Source of the DNA: an uncultured Oscillospiraceae bacterium
GTDB taxonomy: Bacteria > Bacillota > Clostridia > Oscillospirales > Oscillospiraceae
NCBI GenBank assembly: GCA_910588105.1
Contig: CAJUQD010000012.1
Location: forward strand, 1-63,361
Length of the DNA: 63,361 bases
Direction: 5' to 3'
Numbering within the stretch: the first letter of the stretch is position 1; every line of letters begins with the position of its first letter. Made by a program: the position numbers and the translations under genes. Of this stretch, positions 23,475-32,366 are shown piece after piece. The notes under the pieces were generated by a model that was not told the origin of the DNA, did no database searches, and saw nothing but the letters and a program-made list of their open reading frames with translations.

Positions 23475-24251
23475 TTAGTGATCCGGGATGAACCGCGCCC
23501 GGTTCTCTGTCACCGTCAGGTCCAGCAGCCCGCTCTGCCCCTCCTGCATTTTCCCGCTGGAAAGCCCCATCTCCAACGCCTTGAGGGCCAGCCGGACATA
23601 GTAATCGTAGTCCCCGCCCCGGGGCAGTTTGATGCGGTAAATGCCGTAGTGCAGCGTAATGGAGGTGGCTGAAGAGCACTCCAGCCGGGAGCACTCCCCC
23701 AACATCCCATGAGTCTCCACCGCCGCCAGCAGCTCCTTTACATAGCCAAGGGTGGCCTGCTCCTCCGCCGCCACCTGGAGCATTCCCCCCGCGTAGGGCC
23801 CCACCGCCGTCAGCCCGGTGACCTGCACCGTGCCGACGCTGCCGTTGTCCTTTTCCAGCAACTTGCCTTGGGAGGATATGAGCCAGCGCCCCTCGGCGGA
23901 ATCCACCGACGCCGCCGCCACCCGCTCCGTCACACGGATCACCAGCTTGTCCGGATAGGAGCGGTGGATGGCCACCCCCTCCACATAGGGCAGCTGGGCG
24001 CGTATGCCTGCGGAGATCCGCCCCCTGGACAGGGCGATGAGGTTGTCCCCAAGCTGGATGCCGGAGGCATCAATGATCTCTTCCGGCGTGTAGCGTACAT
24101 TGCCCTCCACCTGGATGGCGTTCACCCGGAAAAAGACCACGCAGGCGGTGATGACCGCCGCGGCAATGAGCAGCACGGACATCACCTTATACAGCCCGCC
24201 GAAGCGGCCCCGGCGGCGGCTGGGCCGGCTGTGCCTGCGCTGTCTTGCCAT
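23475..24251 (-). CDS. ftsQ: Cell division protein FtsQ/DivIB
   Basis: Bitopic divisome protein: a strongly basic cytoplasmic N-terminus (RQRRHSRPSRRRGRF), one membrane span (about residues 23-44), a POTRA domain (about 47-115: AIQVEGNVRYTPEEIIDASG) and a beta domain. It links FtsL/FtsB to the septal synthase. The start is the ATG at 24251 with GGAGGTG 6-8 bases upstream; the upstream in-frame extension reads through a repeat-like intergenic stretch. 258 aa, normal for Firmicutes. Confidence 0.88.
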   Translation of the reverse strand: MARQRRHSRPSRRRGRFGGLYKVMSVLLIAAAVITACVVFFRVNAIQVEGNVRYTPEEIIDASGIQLGDNLIALSRGRISAGIRAQLPYVEGVAIHRSYPDKLVIRVTERVAAASVDSAEGRWLISSQGKLLEKDNGSVGTVQVTGLTAVGPYAGGMLQVAAEEQATLGYVKELLAAVETHGMLGECSRLECSSATSITLHYGIYRIKLPRGGDYDYYVRLALKALEMGLSSGKMQEGQSGLLDLTVTENRARFIPDH

Positions 24252-24392
24252 GGTGGTCACCTCCATTCTCTTTTGCGGTCCCGCAATGGGGCGCCTCCGG
24301 CAGGGGCTGCTTTCTGCTTGTTCAGAAAGTGACCAAAGACACCCTGAGGGGGACACCACCCCCCTCGCGCTGCGCACTCCAGGCGGCTATCC
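24252..24392 (-). other. Repeat-like spacer between murA and ftsQ
   Basis: The murA stop lies in GGGAAGCGTGAGGATAGCCGC, nearly identical to the first bases of repeat copies B and C (GGGAAGCGCGGAGGATAGCC). The rest differs and holds short inverted repeats (GGGGGTGGTGTCCCCC; CTTTCTG with CAGAAAG). It looks like a hybrid or decayed member of the foldback family. No gene is seen. Confidence 0.5.
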
Positions 24393-25649
24393 TCACGCTT
24401 CCCGCCGCTCCACATCGGCCCCCAGGGCGCGGAGCATCCCCTCCAGGCCCTCATAGCCCCGGTCGATGTGGTTCAGGCCGGACAGGGCTGTGACGCCCTC
24501 CGCACCCAGGGCCGCGGCGGCCAGCGCCCCTCCTCCCCGCAGGTCGGCGGCCTCTACCCGCGCCCCGTGGAGCCGCTCCACACCCCGCACCAGGGCCACC
24601 CGCCCCTCGGTGGTGATGTCCGCCCCCATGCGGATGAGCTCCGGCACATGCCGGTACCGGCTGTCGAACATGGTCTCCACAAACAGCGTGCACCCCCGGG
24701 ACGCCGCCAGCGCCGCCATGACGGGCGCCTGGGCGTCGGTGGGAAAGCCGGGGTAGGGCGCGGTGCGGATGGTGGGCACCCCTTTCAGCGGCGTATCCCG
24801 GTCCCGCTCCAGCTCCACATACTCCAATTTGCTCTCCACCCGGCACCCCGCCTGGTGCAGCACCGAGAGCACTGTGGCCAGATGCCGCCAGTCCACCCCG
24901 CCCAGCCGCACCCGCCCTCCGGCACAGGCCGCAGCGGACAACAGGGTGGCCGCCACAATGCGGTCCCCCATGACGGTATACTCCCCGCCGGACAGCGTCC
25001 TGCCCCCCTCCACGGTGATGGTGGAGCTGCCCGCCCCCCGGACGCAGGCCCCCAGGCAGTTGAGGAAGCTCTGAAGGTCGCCGATCTCCGGCTCCCGGGC
25101 GGCGTTGGCAATGGTGGTGGGGCCGGACGCCCCCACGGCGCACAGCATGGCGTTCTCCGTGGCCCCCACGCTGGGCAGGGCCAGATGCACCTCGCCCCCC
25201 GCCGGCCTCCCATGGCAGTGAATGCCCCGCTCCTCGCTCACCTCACACCCCAGGGCGCGGATGGCGGACAGGTGCAGGTCAATGGGCCGGGGGCCCAGCT
25301 CACACCCGCCGGGATATGTAAGGTGGGCCTCCCCCATCCGGGCCAGCAGCGGCCCCAGAAATATGATGGACGAGCGCATGGAGCGCATCTGCTCCTCCGA
25401 CACGGAGCAGCCGGACGCCCCGGCAGGGTCCACCGTGATGGTGTGCCCTTCCTGCTCCGCCCGGCACCCCAGGCGGCGCAGGATATTCAGCGCCGCCGTA
25501 ACGTCGGTGAGCTGCGGGCAGTTGCGCAGCACCACCGGCCCTCGTGCCAGCAGGCAGGCGGCCAGAATGGGCAGCACGCTGTTTTTCGCCCCGTGAACAG
25601 CCAGCTCCCCCTCCAGCGGCGTCCCGCCCCGAAGATACATCACACTCAT
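24393..25649 (-). CDS. murA: UDP-N-acetylglucosamine 1-carboxyvinyltransferase
   Basis: First committed step of peptidoglycan precursor synthesis: transfers enolpyruvate from PEP to UDP-GlcNAc. Seen: the start YLRGGTPLEGELAVHGAKNSVLP, the catalytic (fosfomycin-target) Cys in YPGGCELGPRPIDLH near residue 113, and the C-terminal LSGLNHIDRGYEGLEGMLRALGA. The start is the ATG at 25649 with GGGGAGG 7 bases before. 418 aa, normal. It is placed between murG and ftsQ in the division cluster. The last codons fall at the edge of a repeat-like motif. Confidence 0.96.
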   Translation of the reverse strand: MSVMYLRGGTPLEGELAVHGAKNSVLPILAACLLARGPVVLRNCPQLTDVTAALNILRRLGCRAEQEGHTITVDPAGASGCSVSEEQMRSMRSSIIFLGPLLARMGEAHLTYPGGCELGPRPIDLHLSAIRALGCEVSEERGIHCHGRPAGGEVHLALPSVGATENAMLCAVGASGPTTIANAAREPEIGDLQSFLNCLGACVRGAGSSTITVEGGRTLSGGEYTVMGDRIVAATLLSAAACAGGRVRLGGVDWRHLATVLSVLHQAGCRVESKLEYVELERDRDTPLKGVPTIRTAPYPGFPTDAQAPVMAALAASRGCTLFVETMFDSRYRHVPELIRMGADITTEGRVALVRGVERLHGARVEAADLRGGGALAAAALGAEGVTALSGLNHIDRGYEGLEGMLRALGADVERREA

Positions 25650-25709
25650 GGCAAAGCCTCCCCATAGAAAGAAATCTCGCTTCATCCTATGCGGAAGGGC
25701 TTTGAGCCG

Positions 25710-26822
25710 TTATTTCATGAGCTTAACAAGGTTTTCATAGATGTCCTGGGCGGCATGGGGCGCGGCCAGCTCCCTCAGCGCCCGGCCCATGGCCGCCCGG
25801 CGGGCGCCGTTGGCCAGCAGCTCCATGGCCGCCCGGTAGAGCCCCTCCCCGGTGCACTCCTTTTCCTCCATCAGCTCCACCCCGCCCCGGTCGCACAGCA
25901 CCTTGGCGTTTTTAAACTGATGGTTGGCCGCCACAAAGGGCGAGGGCACCAAAATGGCGGGCTTGCCCAGGGCGGTGAGCTCCCCGATGGTGGACGCCCC
26001 CGCCCGGCAGATAACCAGATCGGCGGCGGCCATCACCACCGGCATGTCGTCAATATAGGGCCTGATCTCCCGGTCCGTCACCGCCACGCCGCGCCGGGCA
26101 AGCCCGGCGGTCATGTCCTCATAATCCCGTCCGGCGGCGTGAATGTAGTGGAACTGCCGGCCCTCTGCGGCCCAGCGTTCCACAAAATCCACCGTCTTAT
26201 CGCTCATGTGGCCCGCCCCCTGGGACCCCCAGAAAGAGACGACCAACGGCTGGCTGTCCAGCAGCCCCAGGCGCAGCCTGGCCTGCTCCCGGTCCAGGGT
26301 GAAGAACTCCCCCCGCACCGGCGTGCCGGTGACGGCCACCCGTTTGGCCTCCTTGTAGTACGCCGCCGCCTCGGGGAAGCCCACCATCACCAGATCCACC
26401 TTGTTAGCCAGCGCCCGGGTGGTGAGCCCGGGGTAGGCGTTGGACTCGTGGATGGCGCAGGGGACGCGCCGCCGGGCCGCCTCGTGGACGGCGGGATAGG
26501 AGGCGTAGCCCCCGGTTCCCACCACCAGGTCCGGCTTGAAATTTTTTAAAATGGAGGCCGCCTCATGCTGGCCCACGGGCAGCTTGAGGGCGCTGCTCAC
26601 GTTGTGTTTGAGAACCTTCCAGCTCCACGAACGCTCAAAGGTGGACACCTTCACCGTCTCAATGGGGTAGCCCGCCTGCCTGACCAGCCGCTGCTCCATC
26701 CCCCGCTCCGCGCCCACGAACAATATCTCACAGCCGGGGTGCTTTTGCTCAAACTGCTGGGCCACCGCCAGGGCGGGGTTGACGTGGCCCGCCGAGCCGC
26801 CGCAGGTAAATATCACTCGCAA
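25710..26822 (-). CDS. murG: Lipid II synthase MurG
   Basis: GT28 glycosyltransferase that adds GlcNAc to lipid I at the inner membrane face. Seen: N-terminal FTCGGSAGHVNPALA, TGGYASYPA near residue 104, and the UDP-binding CRAGASTIGELTALGKPAILVP near residue 270. I choose the TTG at 26822, as AGGAGG is then 8 bases upstream; the GTG at 26831 lies inside the ribosome site. About 370 aa. Its start is 12 bases past the ftsW stop. Confidence 0.95.
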   Translation of the reverse strand: MRVIFTCGGSAGHVNPALAVAQQFEQKHPGCEILFVGAERGMEQRLVRQAGYPIETVKVSTFERSWSWKVLKHNVSSALKLPVGQHEAASILKNFKPDLVVGTGGYASYPAVHEAARRRVPCAIHESNAYPGLTTRALANKVDLVMVGFPEAAAYYKEAKRVAVTGTPVRGEFFTLDREQARLRLGLLDSQPLVVSFWGSQGAGHMSDKTVDFVERWAAEGRQFHYIHAAGRDYEDMTAGLARRGVAVTDREIRPYIDDMPVVMAAADLVICRAGASTIGELTALGKPAILVPSPFVAANHQFKNAKVLCDRGGVELMEEKECTGEGLYRAAMELLANGARRAAMGRALRELAAPHAAQDIYENLVKLMK

Positions 26823-26834
26823 GGGACCCACCTC

Positions 26835-28064
26835 CTACTCCGCCCTGGGGGCGGCGATCTGCCGGGACACGCTGAGTACCATTCCCATCTCCGCCAGCTG
26901 GATGGCCAGGGCCGTGCCGCCATAACTGAAAAAAGGCAGCGAGATGCCGGTGGGGGGCAGGAAATTTGTGACCACGCCGATGTTGAAAAAGGTCTGGAAC
27001 GCCGTCAGTGATGTGATGCCCACCACCAGCAGCGTCCCGAACCGGTCCCGGGCGTGGAGGGCCAACCAGAAGCCCCGAATAATGAGCAGGGCGAACAGCG
27101 CCATGATGACGCATGCCCCCACCATGCCCAGCTCCTCGCAGGCGATGGAGAAGATGTAGTCGTTGTGCTCCTCCGGTAGGAAGAGGTGCTTTTGGCTGCT
27201 GTTCCCCAGCCCCTTCCCCAACAGGCCCCCGGACCCGATGGATGTCATGGATTGGATGGGCTGGAAACCTCCCTTCCGCGGCTCGAGGAAAGGATTCTGC
27301 CAGATCTCAATGCGGGCCTTCATGTAGTCCGTCTGGGTGATAATCCATATCAGCGCGCCGCCCACCAGCGCGCCGCCTGCGGCAAACCAGCCCAGCGAGA
27401 TGCCGGAGGCAAACAGCACCGAGGCCGCCGCCACCACCACCAGCACCATGGCCGACATGTGGTGCTGCAGGGCGATGACGCCCAGCACCACCGCCAGCAC
27501 CGCCCCATAGGGCAGCAGCTCCAGCAGGCCCACCCGGTCCAGCCGGGCGGCCATCCGCCCGGTGAAGGTGCGCTTGCTCCACTTCTTTTGGGGGGCTGGC
27601 TGGCCGCTCCGTTTGGAAAGCCCGGCCGAGAAAAACATGATAATGCCCACCTTGGCGATCTCCGAGGGCTGGAAGCGGATGCCGAAAATGCTGACCCACC
27701 GCAGCGCGCCGCCGCCGGTCTTGCCGATGCCGGGGACAAACACCATCAGCATCAGTACAATGGACGCCCCCAGCACAAATACGGACATCCAGCGGAAGTG
27801 CTGGTAGTCGATTTTGGAGATGACGAACATGGCAAACACGCCCAGCAGCGCAAATCCAAACTGCCGCTTGAAAAAGTACAGCGGGTCTCCCTTGGTGTTG
27901 ATGGCGGCGTCCAGGTTATACATGGCCGAGGCATAGGAGGCGGACAGCACCATGATGAGCCCCACGGCGGTGAGCAGCATCACCAGCGCTAAAAAGGGCA
28001 GGTCGATGGGGCCCCTGGCCAGCTGCTGCTCGATGGTCAGGTCCCGCTTTGCTTTTCGGGCCAC
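26835..28064 (-). CDS. ftsW: SEDS-family peptidoglycan polymerase FtsW
   Basis: Multi-pass SEDS glycosyltransferase that polymerises lipid II together with its cognate class B PBP. Seen: about ten hydrophobic segments, RFQPSEIAK, and the signature PPTGISLPFFSYGGTA near the C-terminus. A longer cytoplasmic loop around residues 150-180 is rich in Lys/Gln. GTG start with GGAGG upstream. 409 aa. Being beside spoVD/ftsI, mraY and murG it is more likely FtsW than RodA, though SpoVE cannot be excluded. Confidence 0.92.
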   Translation of the reverse strand: MARKAKRDLTIEQQLARGPIDLPFLALVMLLTAVGLIMVLSASYASAMYNLDAAINTKGDPLYFFKRQFGFALLGVFAMFVISKIDYQHFRWMSVFVLGASIVLMLMVFVPGIGKTGGGALRWVSIFGIRFQPSEIAKVGIIMFFSAGLSKRSGQPAPQKKWSKRTFTGRMAARLDRVGLLELLPYGAVLAVVLGVIALQHHMSAMVLVVVAAASVLFASGISLGWFAAGGALVGGALIWIITQTDYMKARIEIWQNPFLEPRKGGFQPIQSMTSIGSGGLLGKGLGNSSQKHLFLPEEHNDYIFSIACEELGMVGACVIMALFALLIIRGFWLALHARDRFGTLLVVGITSLTAFQTFFNIGVVTNFLPPTGISLPFFSYGGTALAIQLAEMGMVLSVSRQIAAPRAE

Positions 28065-28069
28065 GGGTC

Positions 28070-28242
28070 TCTCCTCCTTTCGTCAGAGCAAGCTCCATAT
28101 CCTTTGCTTCCGCCTATGGCGAAAGCTCACTCATTCCGCTGCTCTTCCCCTCCAAATCAGACCCGCTTATCTGGGGTCCGATTTGGGGGCGGCTTACGCC
28201 GCCTTTTTTGGCCTCCATCCACGCACGCGCATGGCTCCGCGC
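28070..28242 (-). repeat. Possible diverged foldback repeat after mraY
   Basis: It starts at the mraY stop with TGAGCGCGGAG, resembling the family 5' motif GAAGCGCGGAG in the same orientation relative to the gene. It contains GGCGGC-ttac-GCCGCC followed on the plus strand by TTTTTT (28188-28208), and an imperfect stem CAAATCAGACCC with GGGTCCGATTTG. Homology to copies A-D is suggestive only. No ORF of note. Confidence 0.35.
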
Positions 28243-29232
28243 TCAGATGGCGTATCGGTAAATGACCCCCACGAACGCCAGCAGGCAGAACGCCACTGTG
28301 ATCCCCGTGAAGGTGAGCACGATGCGCACCTCGCTCCAGCCGCCCAGCTCCAGGTGGTGGTGGAGGGGGGCCATGCGGAAGATCCGCTTGCCATGGGTGA
28401 GCTTGAAATAACCCACCTGGATGATATCGCTCACGGTCTCGGCAATGTAGATGATCCCCACCGGCACCAGAACCAGCGGCGCGTCCAGGGCAAAGGCCAT
28501 GCCGCACACCGCGCCCCCCAGGAATAGGGAGCCGGTGTCCCCCATGAACACCTTGGCGGGGTGGAAATTGTAGACCAGGAAGCCCAGCAGGCCCCCCGCC
28601 AGCGCCCCAGCCAACACCCCCACCGCCCCCTTGTCCCACCACTGGGACAGGGCGGCAAAGAATACCGACACCGCCAGCGTCACCGACCCGGCCAGCCCGT
28701 CCAGCCCGTCGGTTAGGTTAACGGAGTTTACGCAGCCCACAATGACAAAGGCGGCAAACACCAGGTATACCCCCCAGTTCATCGGGACGGTGACATTGAC
28801 AAAGGGGATATACAGGTTGGGCGTCAGGTGGTGGGTGCTGTTGAGCAGCGTCAAAAAGGCGATGGCCGCCGCCAGCTGCAAAAGGAACTTCCACCCGGCG
28901 GTGAGGCCGGTGTTCTCATGCTTGCGGATCTTGGCGTAATCGTCCACAAAGCCGATGGCCCCGCACACCAAGGCAAAGCCCAGCACAAACACCGCCTGCC
29001 AGTTCCCCTGGGCCATGTCCCGCCAACCGAAGGCCAGAACCGCAAATATGGCGGCTACAATGAACATGATGCCCCCCATGGTGGGGGTGCCCTCCTTATT
29101 TTTGTGCCAATTAGGACCGATCTCCTTGATGGACTGGCCCGCGTGCAACGCCCGCAGGATAGGGATGAGCACCCATCCCACCAGCACCGAGATCACAAAG
29201 GCGGTCAGCGCCGCCAGCAGCATCCGTACCAT
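28243..29232 (-). CDS. mraY: Phospho-N-acetylmuramoyl-pentapeptide-transferase
   Basis: Integral membrane enzyme that moves phospho-MurNAc-pentapeptide to undecaprenyl phosphate, giving lipid I. Seen: HKNKEGTPTMGGIMF near residue 44, FVDDYAKIRK, the catalytic NLTDGLDGLAGS near residue 165, and APLHHHLE near residue 285. About ten membrane spans; 329 aa. The ATG at 29232 has GGAGGAG 6-8 bases upstream. The preceding gene is a degenerate Mur-ligase-like ORF 49 bases away. Confidence 0.95.
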   Translation of the reverse strand: MVRMLLAALTAFVISVLVGWVLIPILRALHAGQSIKEIGPNWHKNKEGTPTMGGIMFIVAAIFAVLAFGWRDMAQGNWQAVFVLGFALVCGAIGFVDDYAKIRKHENTGLTAGWKFLLQLAAAIAFLTLLNSTHHLTPNLYIPFVNVTVPMNWGVYLVFAAFVIVGCVNSVNLTDGLDGLAGSVTLAVSVFFAALSQWWDKGAVGVLAGALAGGLLGFLVYNFHPAKVFMGDTGSLFLGGAVCGMAFALDAPLVLVPVGIIYIAETVSDIIQVGYFKLTHGKRIFRMAPLHHHLELGGWSEVRIVLTFTGITVAFCLLAFVGVIYRYAI

Positions 29233-29281
29233 AGAATTCTCCTCCGCACTCTCTTTTGTATTTCCGTATCCTTCGGACCGC

Positions 29282-29809
29282 TCAGCCGCCCAGGTGCGCC
29301 GCCGCCTCCGGCAGAGGCACTCCCAACGCCAGCGCCCCGGCCAGCGCCGCCAGATGGTCGTACAGCCGGGGGGACTGTCCGGCGTCCACCCGCACCCGGG
29401 CCAGCTCCCCCCCGGCCAAGGCCACAAACTCCAGCCGGCCCCCCCGCAGGCGGACATTTTTCACCGTCAGATCCGCCTGGGGCCGTCCGTCGGAGTAGGC
29501 GTACACCGATTCCGGCATGGCCCCGGCCAGCCGGCGGCCCTCCGGGTCGTCCAGCCCCACCACGGTGACCCCCGACCGCCGGGACAGTGCCCACCGGGCG
29601 GCGGCGCAGCCGCTCAGCGTCCCCGCCGCAGGGGGATCGAAGTTTTCCACCACCACCGCCCGGCAGCGCCCCTCATAGAACGCCGCTTGGCAGGGAGTGA
29701 GCTCCACCACAGGCCCCGGCACCAGGGCACGCAGCAACGCGGCCGTGCGCGTCCCGCCCCTGCCCACCACTGCCACAGGGCCCCTTATTGTACCCCTACT
29801 GGTCGCCAT
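29282..29809 (-). CDS. Degenerate MurE-like protein without catalytic P-loop
   Basis: 175-aa protein where murE/murF normally sit. Its second half, VTVVGLDDPEGRRLAGAMPE to ALGVPLPEAAAHLGG, follows the MurE central-domain pattern (dDp-grrla, then ADLTVKNVRLRGG, then LYDHLAALAGALALGVPL). Its start VAVVGRGGTRTAALLRALV resembles a Mur ligase P-loop segment (VxVTGTNGKTTT) with the key GKT replaced. The N-terminal UDP-binding and C-terminal amino-acid domains are missing, so ligase activity is very unlikely. The ATG at 29809 overlaps the PBP stop. It could be a vestige or a repurposed protein. Confidence 0.65.
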   Translation of the reverse strand: MATSRGTIRGPVAVVGRGGTRTAALLRALVPGPVVELTPCQAAFYEGRCRAVVVENFDPPAAGTLSGCAAARWALSRRSGVTVVGLDDPEGRRLAGAMPESVYAYSDGRPQADLTVKNVRLRGGRLEFVALAGGELARVRVDAGQSPRLYDHLAALAGALALGVPLPEAAAHLGG

Positions 29810-32207
29810 ATTCAATACTGCTCACAAATCTTACCTCCACCACGGTGCCGGGGGACACCATTACCCCGGCGTCCACCGACTGGGCGGCCATCACCACCGA
29901 GGCATCCGTGTAATCCACCACCCCGGCGGCCCGCATGAACAGCCCGTGCTCCTCCAGCTTGGTCTTGGCCGCCGTGGGGCTCAGGCCGGAAAGATCCGGA
30001 GTGGCCACCTGTCCCTCCGGGGCGTCGCTGCCCAGGTATAGGATCACGTTGGAACCGCCGGGAATTGACACGCCGGCGGAGGGCACCTGATGGGTGACGG
30101 TATTGCCCGTGCCCACCGTGCGGCACTCAAAACCTGCGTTTTGCAGCGCGCCCTTGGCCACCGTCAGCTCCTGGCCCACCACGTAAGGCATGGGGGCGTC
30201 CGCCCCGGCCAGCTCGTCGGCGCTGTACTGCTTCTCAATCCCGATATAGTCCAGGATGTTGGCGATGAGCGCCCCCGCCATGGGGGCCGCGATATTGCCG
30301 CCGCTGATATAGGTGCCCCCGGCGGTATAGCTGGAGCCAACCCCGGAGCGCTTGGGGGTGTCGTACACCACCAGCACCAGCACCTGGGGGTCGTCCGCCG
30401 GGGCAAAGCCCATGAAGGAGCACATCACGTCGCCGTTGTAGTCGGGGTAGTCCGGGTTGTTCTTTCGGTCCAGCAGCTCGGAGGTGCCCGTCTTGCCGCC
30501 GATGGAATAGCCGATCATGCTGGCGTTGTGGCCGGAGCCGCTGGCCACAACCTGCTCCAGAATGCCCCGCACCTTGTCGGAGGTGGACTCGCTGATGACT
30601 TGGCGTACCTCCTGGGTCTCGTGGTAAAACACGGTGTTCCCGTCCTGGTCGGCGATGGTCTGCACCAGATAGGGCTGGAGCAGGTGCCCGCCGTTGATGA
30701 CGGCGGCAAAAGCGGAGATCATCTCCAGGGGGGTCACCTTGAACCGCTGTCCAAAGGAGGAGGTGGCCAGCTCCTGGGAGGCGTTGATGCCTTTAAAATG
30801 CTTCTCCGTCCAGAATATTCCCTTCTCCTCCCCGGCCAGGTCGATGCCGCTCTTTTCCATCAGGCCGAAATCCTGCCAATACTTCCAGGTGGTCTCCGCC
30901 CCGATCCGCTCCGCGATGTCCATCAGGGCCACGTTGCAGGAGTTCATCACCGCCTTGGTCAGCGTCTGGTCCCCATGGCCGCCCTTTTTGTGGCAGTGGA
31001 TGGGCTCGCCGCCCACCATCTTGCTGCCGCCGCAGGAGAAGTGGTCGTCCAGGGAGATGATCCCCTCCTCCAAACCGATGGCCACGGTGACGGGCTTGAA
31101 CACCGACCCGGGCTCATAGGTCTCGGTGAGCACCCGGTTTTTCATCTGCCGGTCCCAGGCGTCCTTCCAGGCGGCGTCGGCGGCCTCGTCCCCCTCCTCC
31201 GTCTTCACCCGCTCCACCTCGGCCTGGAGCGATTCGCTGAGCAGCTCCCCCCAGTTGTTGGGGTCAAAGTCCGGGGAGCTGGCCATGGCAAGCACTGCCC
31301 CCGTCTGGGGGTCGATGGCAAGGCCGAAGGCCCCCGCCTGCACGTCGTAGGTCTCAATGCCCTCCGCCAGTGTCTGCTCCAGCATGGCCTGGATGCGCTC
31401 GTCCACGGTGAGGGTCACGTCGTAGCCGTTCTGGGCGTCGAAATACATCTCATAGCCGGAGATCATCTCCATCCCCCAGCCGTTTTTGGAGGTGACCACC
31501 CGGCCCAGCTCGCCGGACAGCACATCCTCATAGCCCGCCTCGATGCCCGCCTTGCCCACCTTGTTTTCGCCGCTCTCCTTGGTCTGGCCCATGTAACCCA
31601 GGATGTGGGAGCCCACCGAAGAAAAGGGGTAGTACCGCTTGCTGCTGGGGGTGACCTGGAGTCCCGAGCCAAGCCGCTTCTCGCTGATAAACTGTCGGGC
31701 CCGCTCCGCGTCCTCCTCCTCCAACTCGTAGTAGAGCACCTCATAGCCGGAATCAATTCGCTCCACCCGCTTCCACAGCCGCTCCTCATCATAGCCGAAC
31801 AGGTCCACAATGCCGTCCACAATGGTTTTGCGCAGGTCGTAGAGGGCCTTTTCATAGGCTGTCTCGTCCAGTTTTCCGTCCGTTTTATACTTCTCCTTGT
31901 CCACCGAGCCGTACACGCCCATAGGCGACAAAACCAGCTTGTAGACCGTGGCGGACATGGCCATGGCCCGGCCCTCCCGGTCGTAGATGGTGCCCCGGTT
32001 GGCGGCCACGGACACGCTCCGGGTCTGCTGGTTTGCCGCCCGGCGCTCCCACTCCTCCTGCTCCACGATCTGGAGCTTGTAGAGCTGCGCCACCAGCGGG
32101 AGGAATATGCCGATGCCCAGCACAACCATCAGAAAAATGGTGCGCCGGAACAGGCTGCGGTTGTTTCTTCCGTCTGAGCGGCGGGGTTTGCGGTTGGGGT
32201 CCTGCAT
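29796..32207 (-). CDS. Class B penicillin-binding protein with PASTA domains (SpoVD/FtsI type)
   Basis: Septal or spore-cortex transpeptidase. Order: basic cytoplasmic tail, membrane span (about residues 21-43), PBP dimerisation domain (about 55-280), transpeptidase domain with the active Ser in GSVFK near residue 367, NSCN near 425 and GGKTGTSE near 570, then two PASTA repeats (about 670-800; MPYVVGQELTVAKGAL and TPDLSGLSPTAAKTKLEE). 803 aa. PASTA repeats and the cluster position suit SpoVD or FtsI/PBP2; a single class B enzyme may serve both jobs. It pairs with FtsW. AGGAGG lies 10 bases before the ATG. Confidence 0.94.
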   Translation of the reverse strand: MQDPNRKPRRSDGRNNRSLFRRTIFLMVVLGIGIFLPLVAQLYKLQIVEQEEWERRAANQQTRSVSVAANRGTIYDREGRAMAMSATVYKLVLSPMGVYGSVDKEKYKTDGKLDETAYEKALYDLRKTIVDGIVDLFGYDEERLWKRVERIDSGYEVLYYELEEEDAERARQFISEKRLGSGLQVTPSSKRYYPFSSVGSHILGYMGQTKESGENKVGKAGIEAGYEDVLSGELGRVVTSKNGWGMEMISGYEMYFDAQNGYDVTLTVDERIQAMLEQTLAEGIETYDVQAGAFGLAIDPQTGAVLAMASSPDFDPNNWGELLSESLQAEVERVKTEEGDEAADAAWKDAWDRQMKNRVLTETYEPGSVFKPVTVAIGLEEGIISLDDHFSCGGSKMVGGEPIHCHKKGGHGDQTLTKAVMNSCNVALMDIAERIGAETTWKYWQDFGLMEKSGIDLAGEEKGIFWTEKHFKGINASQELATSSFGQRFKVTPLEMISAFAAVINGGHLLQPYLVQTIADQDGNTVFYHETQEVRQVISESTSDKVRGILEQVVASGSGHNASMIGYSIGGKTGTSELLDRKNNPDYPDYNGDVMCSFMGFAPADDPQVLVLVVYDTPKRSGVGSSYTAGGTYISGGNIAAPMAGALIANILDYIGIEKQYSADELAGADAPMPYVVGQELTVAKGALQNAGFECRTVGTGNTVTHQVPSAGVSIPGGSNVILYLGSDAPEGQVATPDLSGLSPTAAKTKLEEHGLFMRAAGVVDYTDASVVMAAQSVDAGVMVSPGTVVEVRFVSSIEYGDQ

Positions 32208-32366
32208 GGGCTTTGCTCCTCCTCACGGGTTTTCCGGGCGGCCCAGGGCGCGGCCGCTATGGGAGAGGGGCGCGGGAACCCTGTGTGTTCCACACGCCCC
32301 TCTTTTGTCTCTACGGGTAAATCTATGTGCCGGGCCCGGTCCATTAGAACCTGTATCCGCGCCTTC

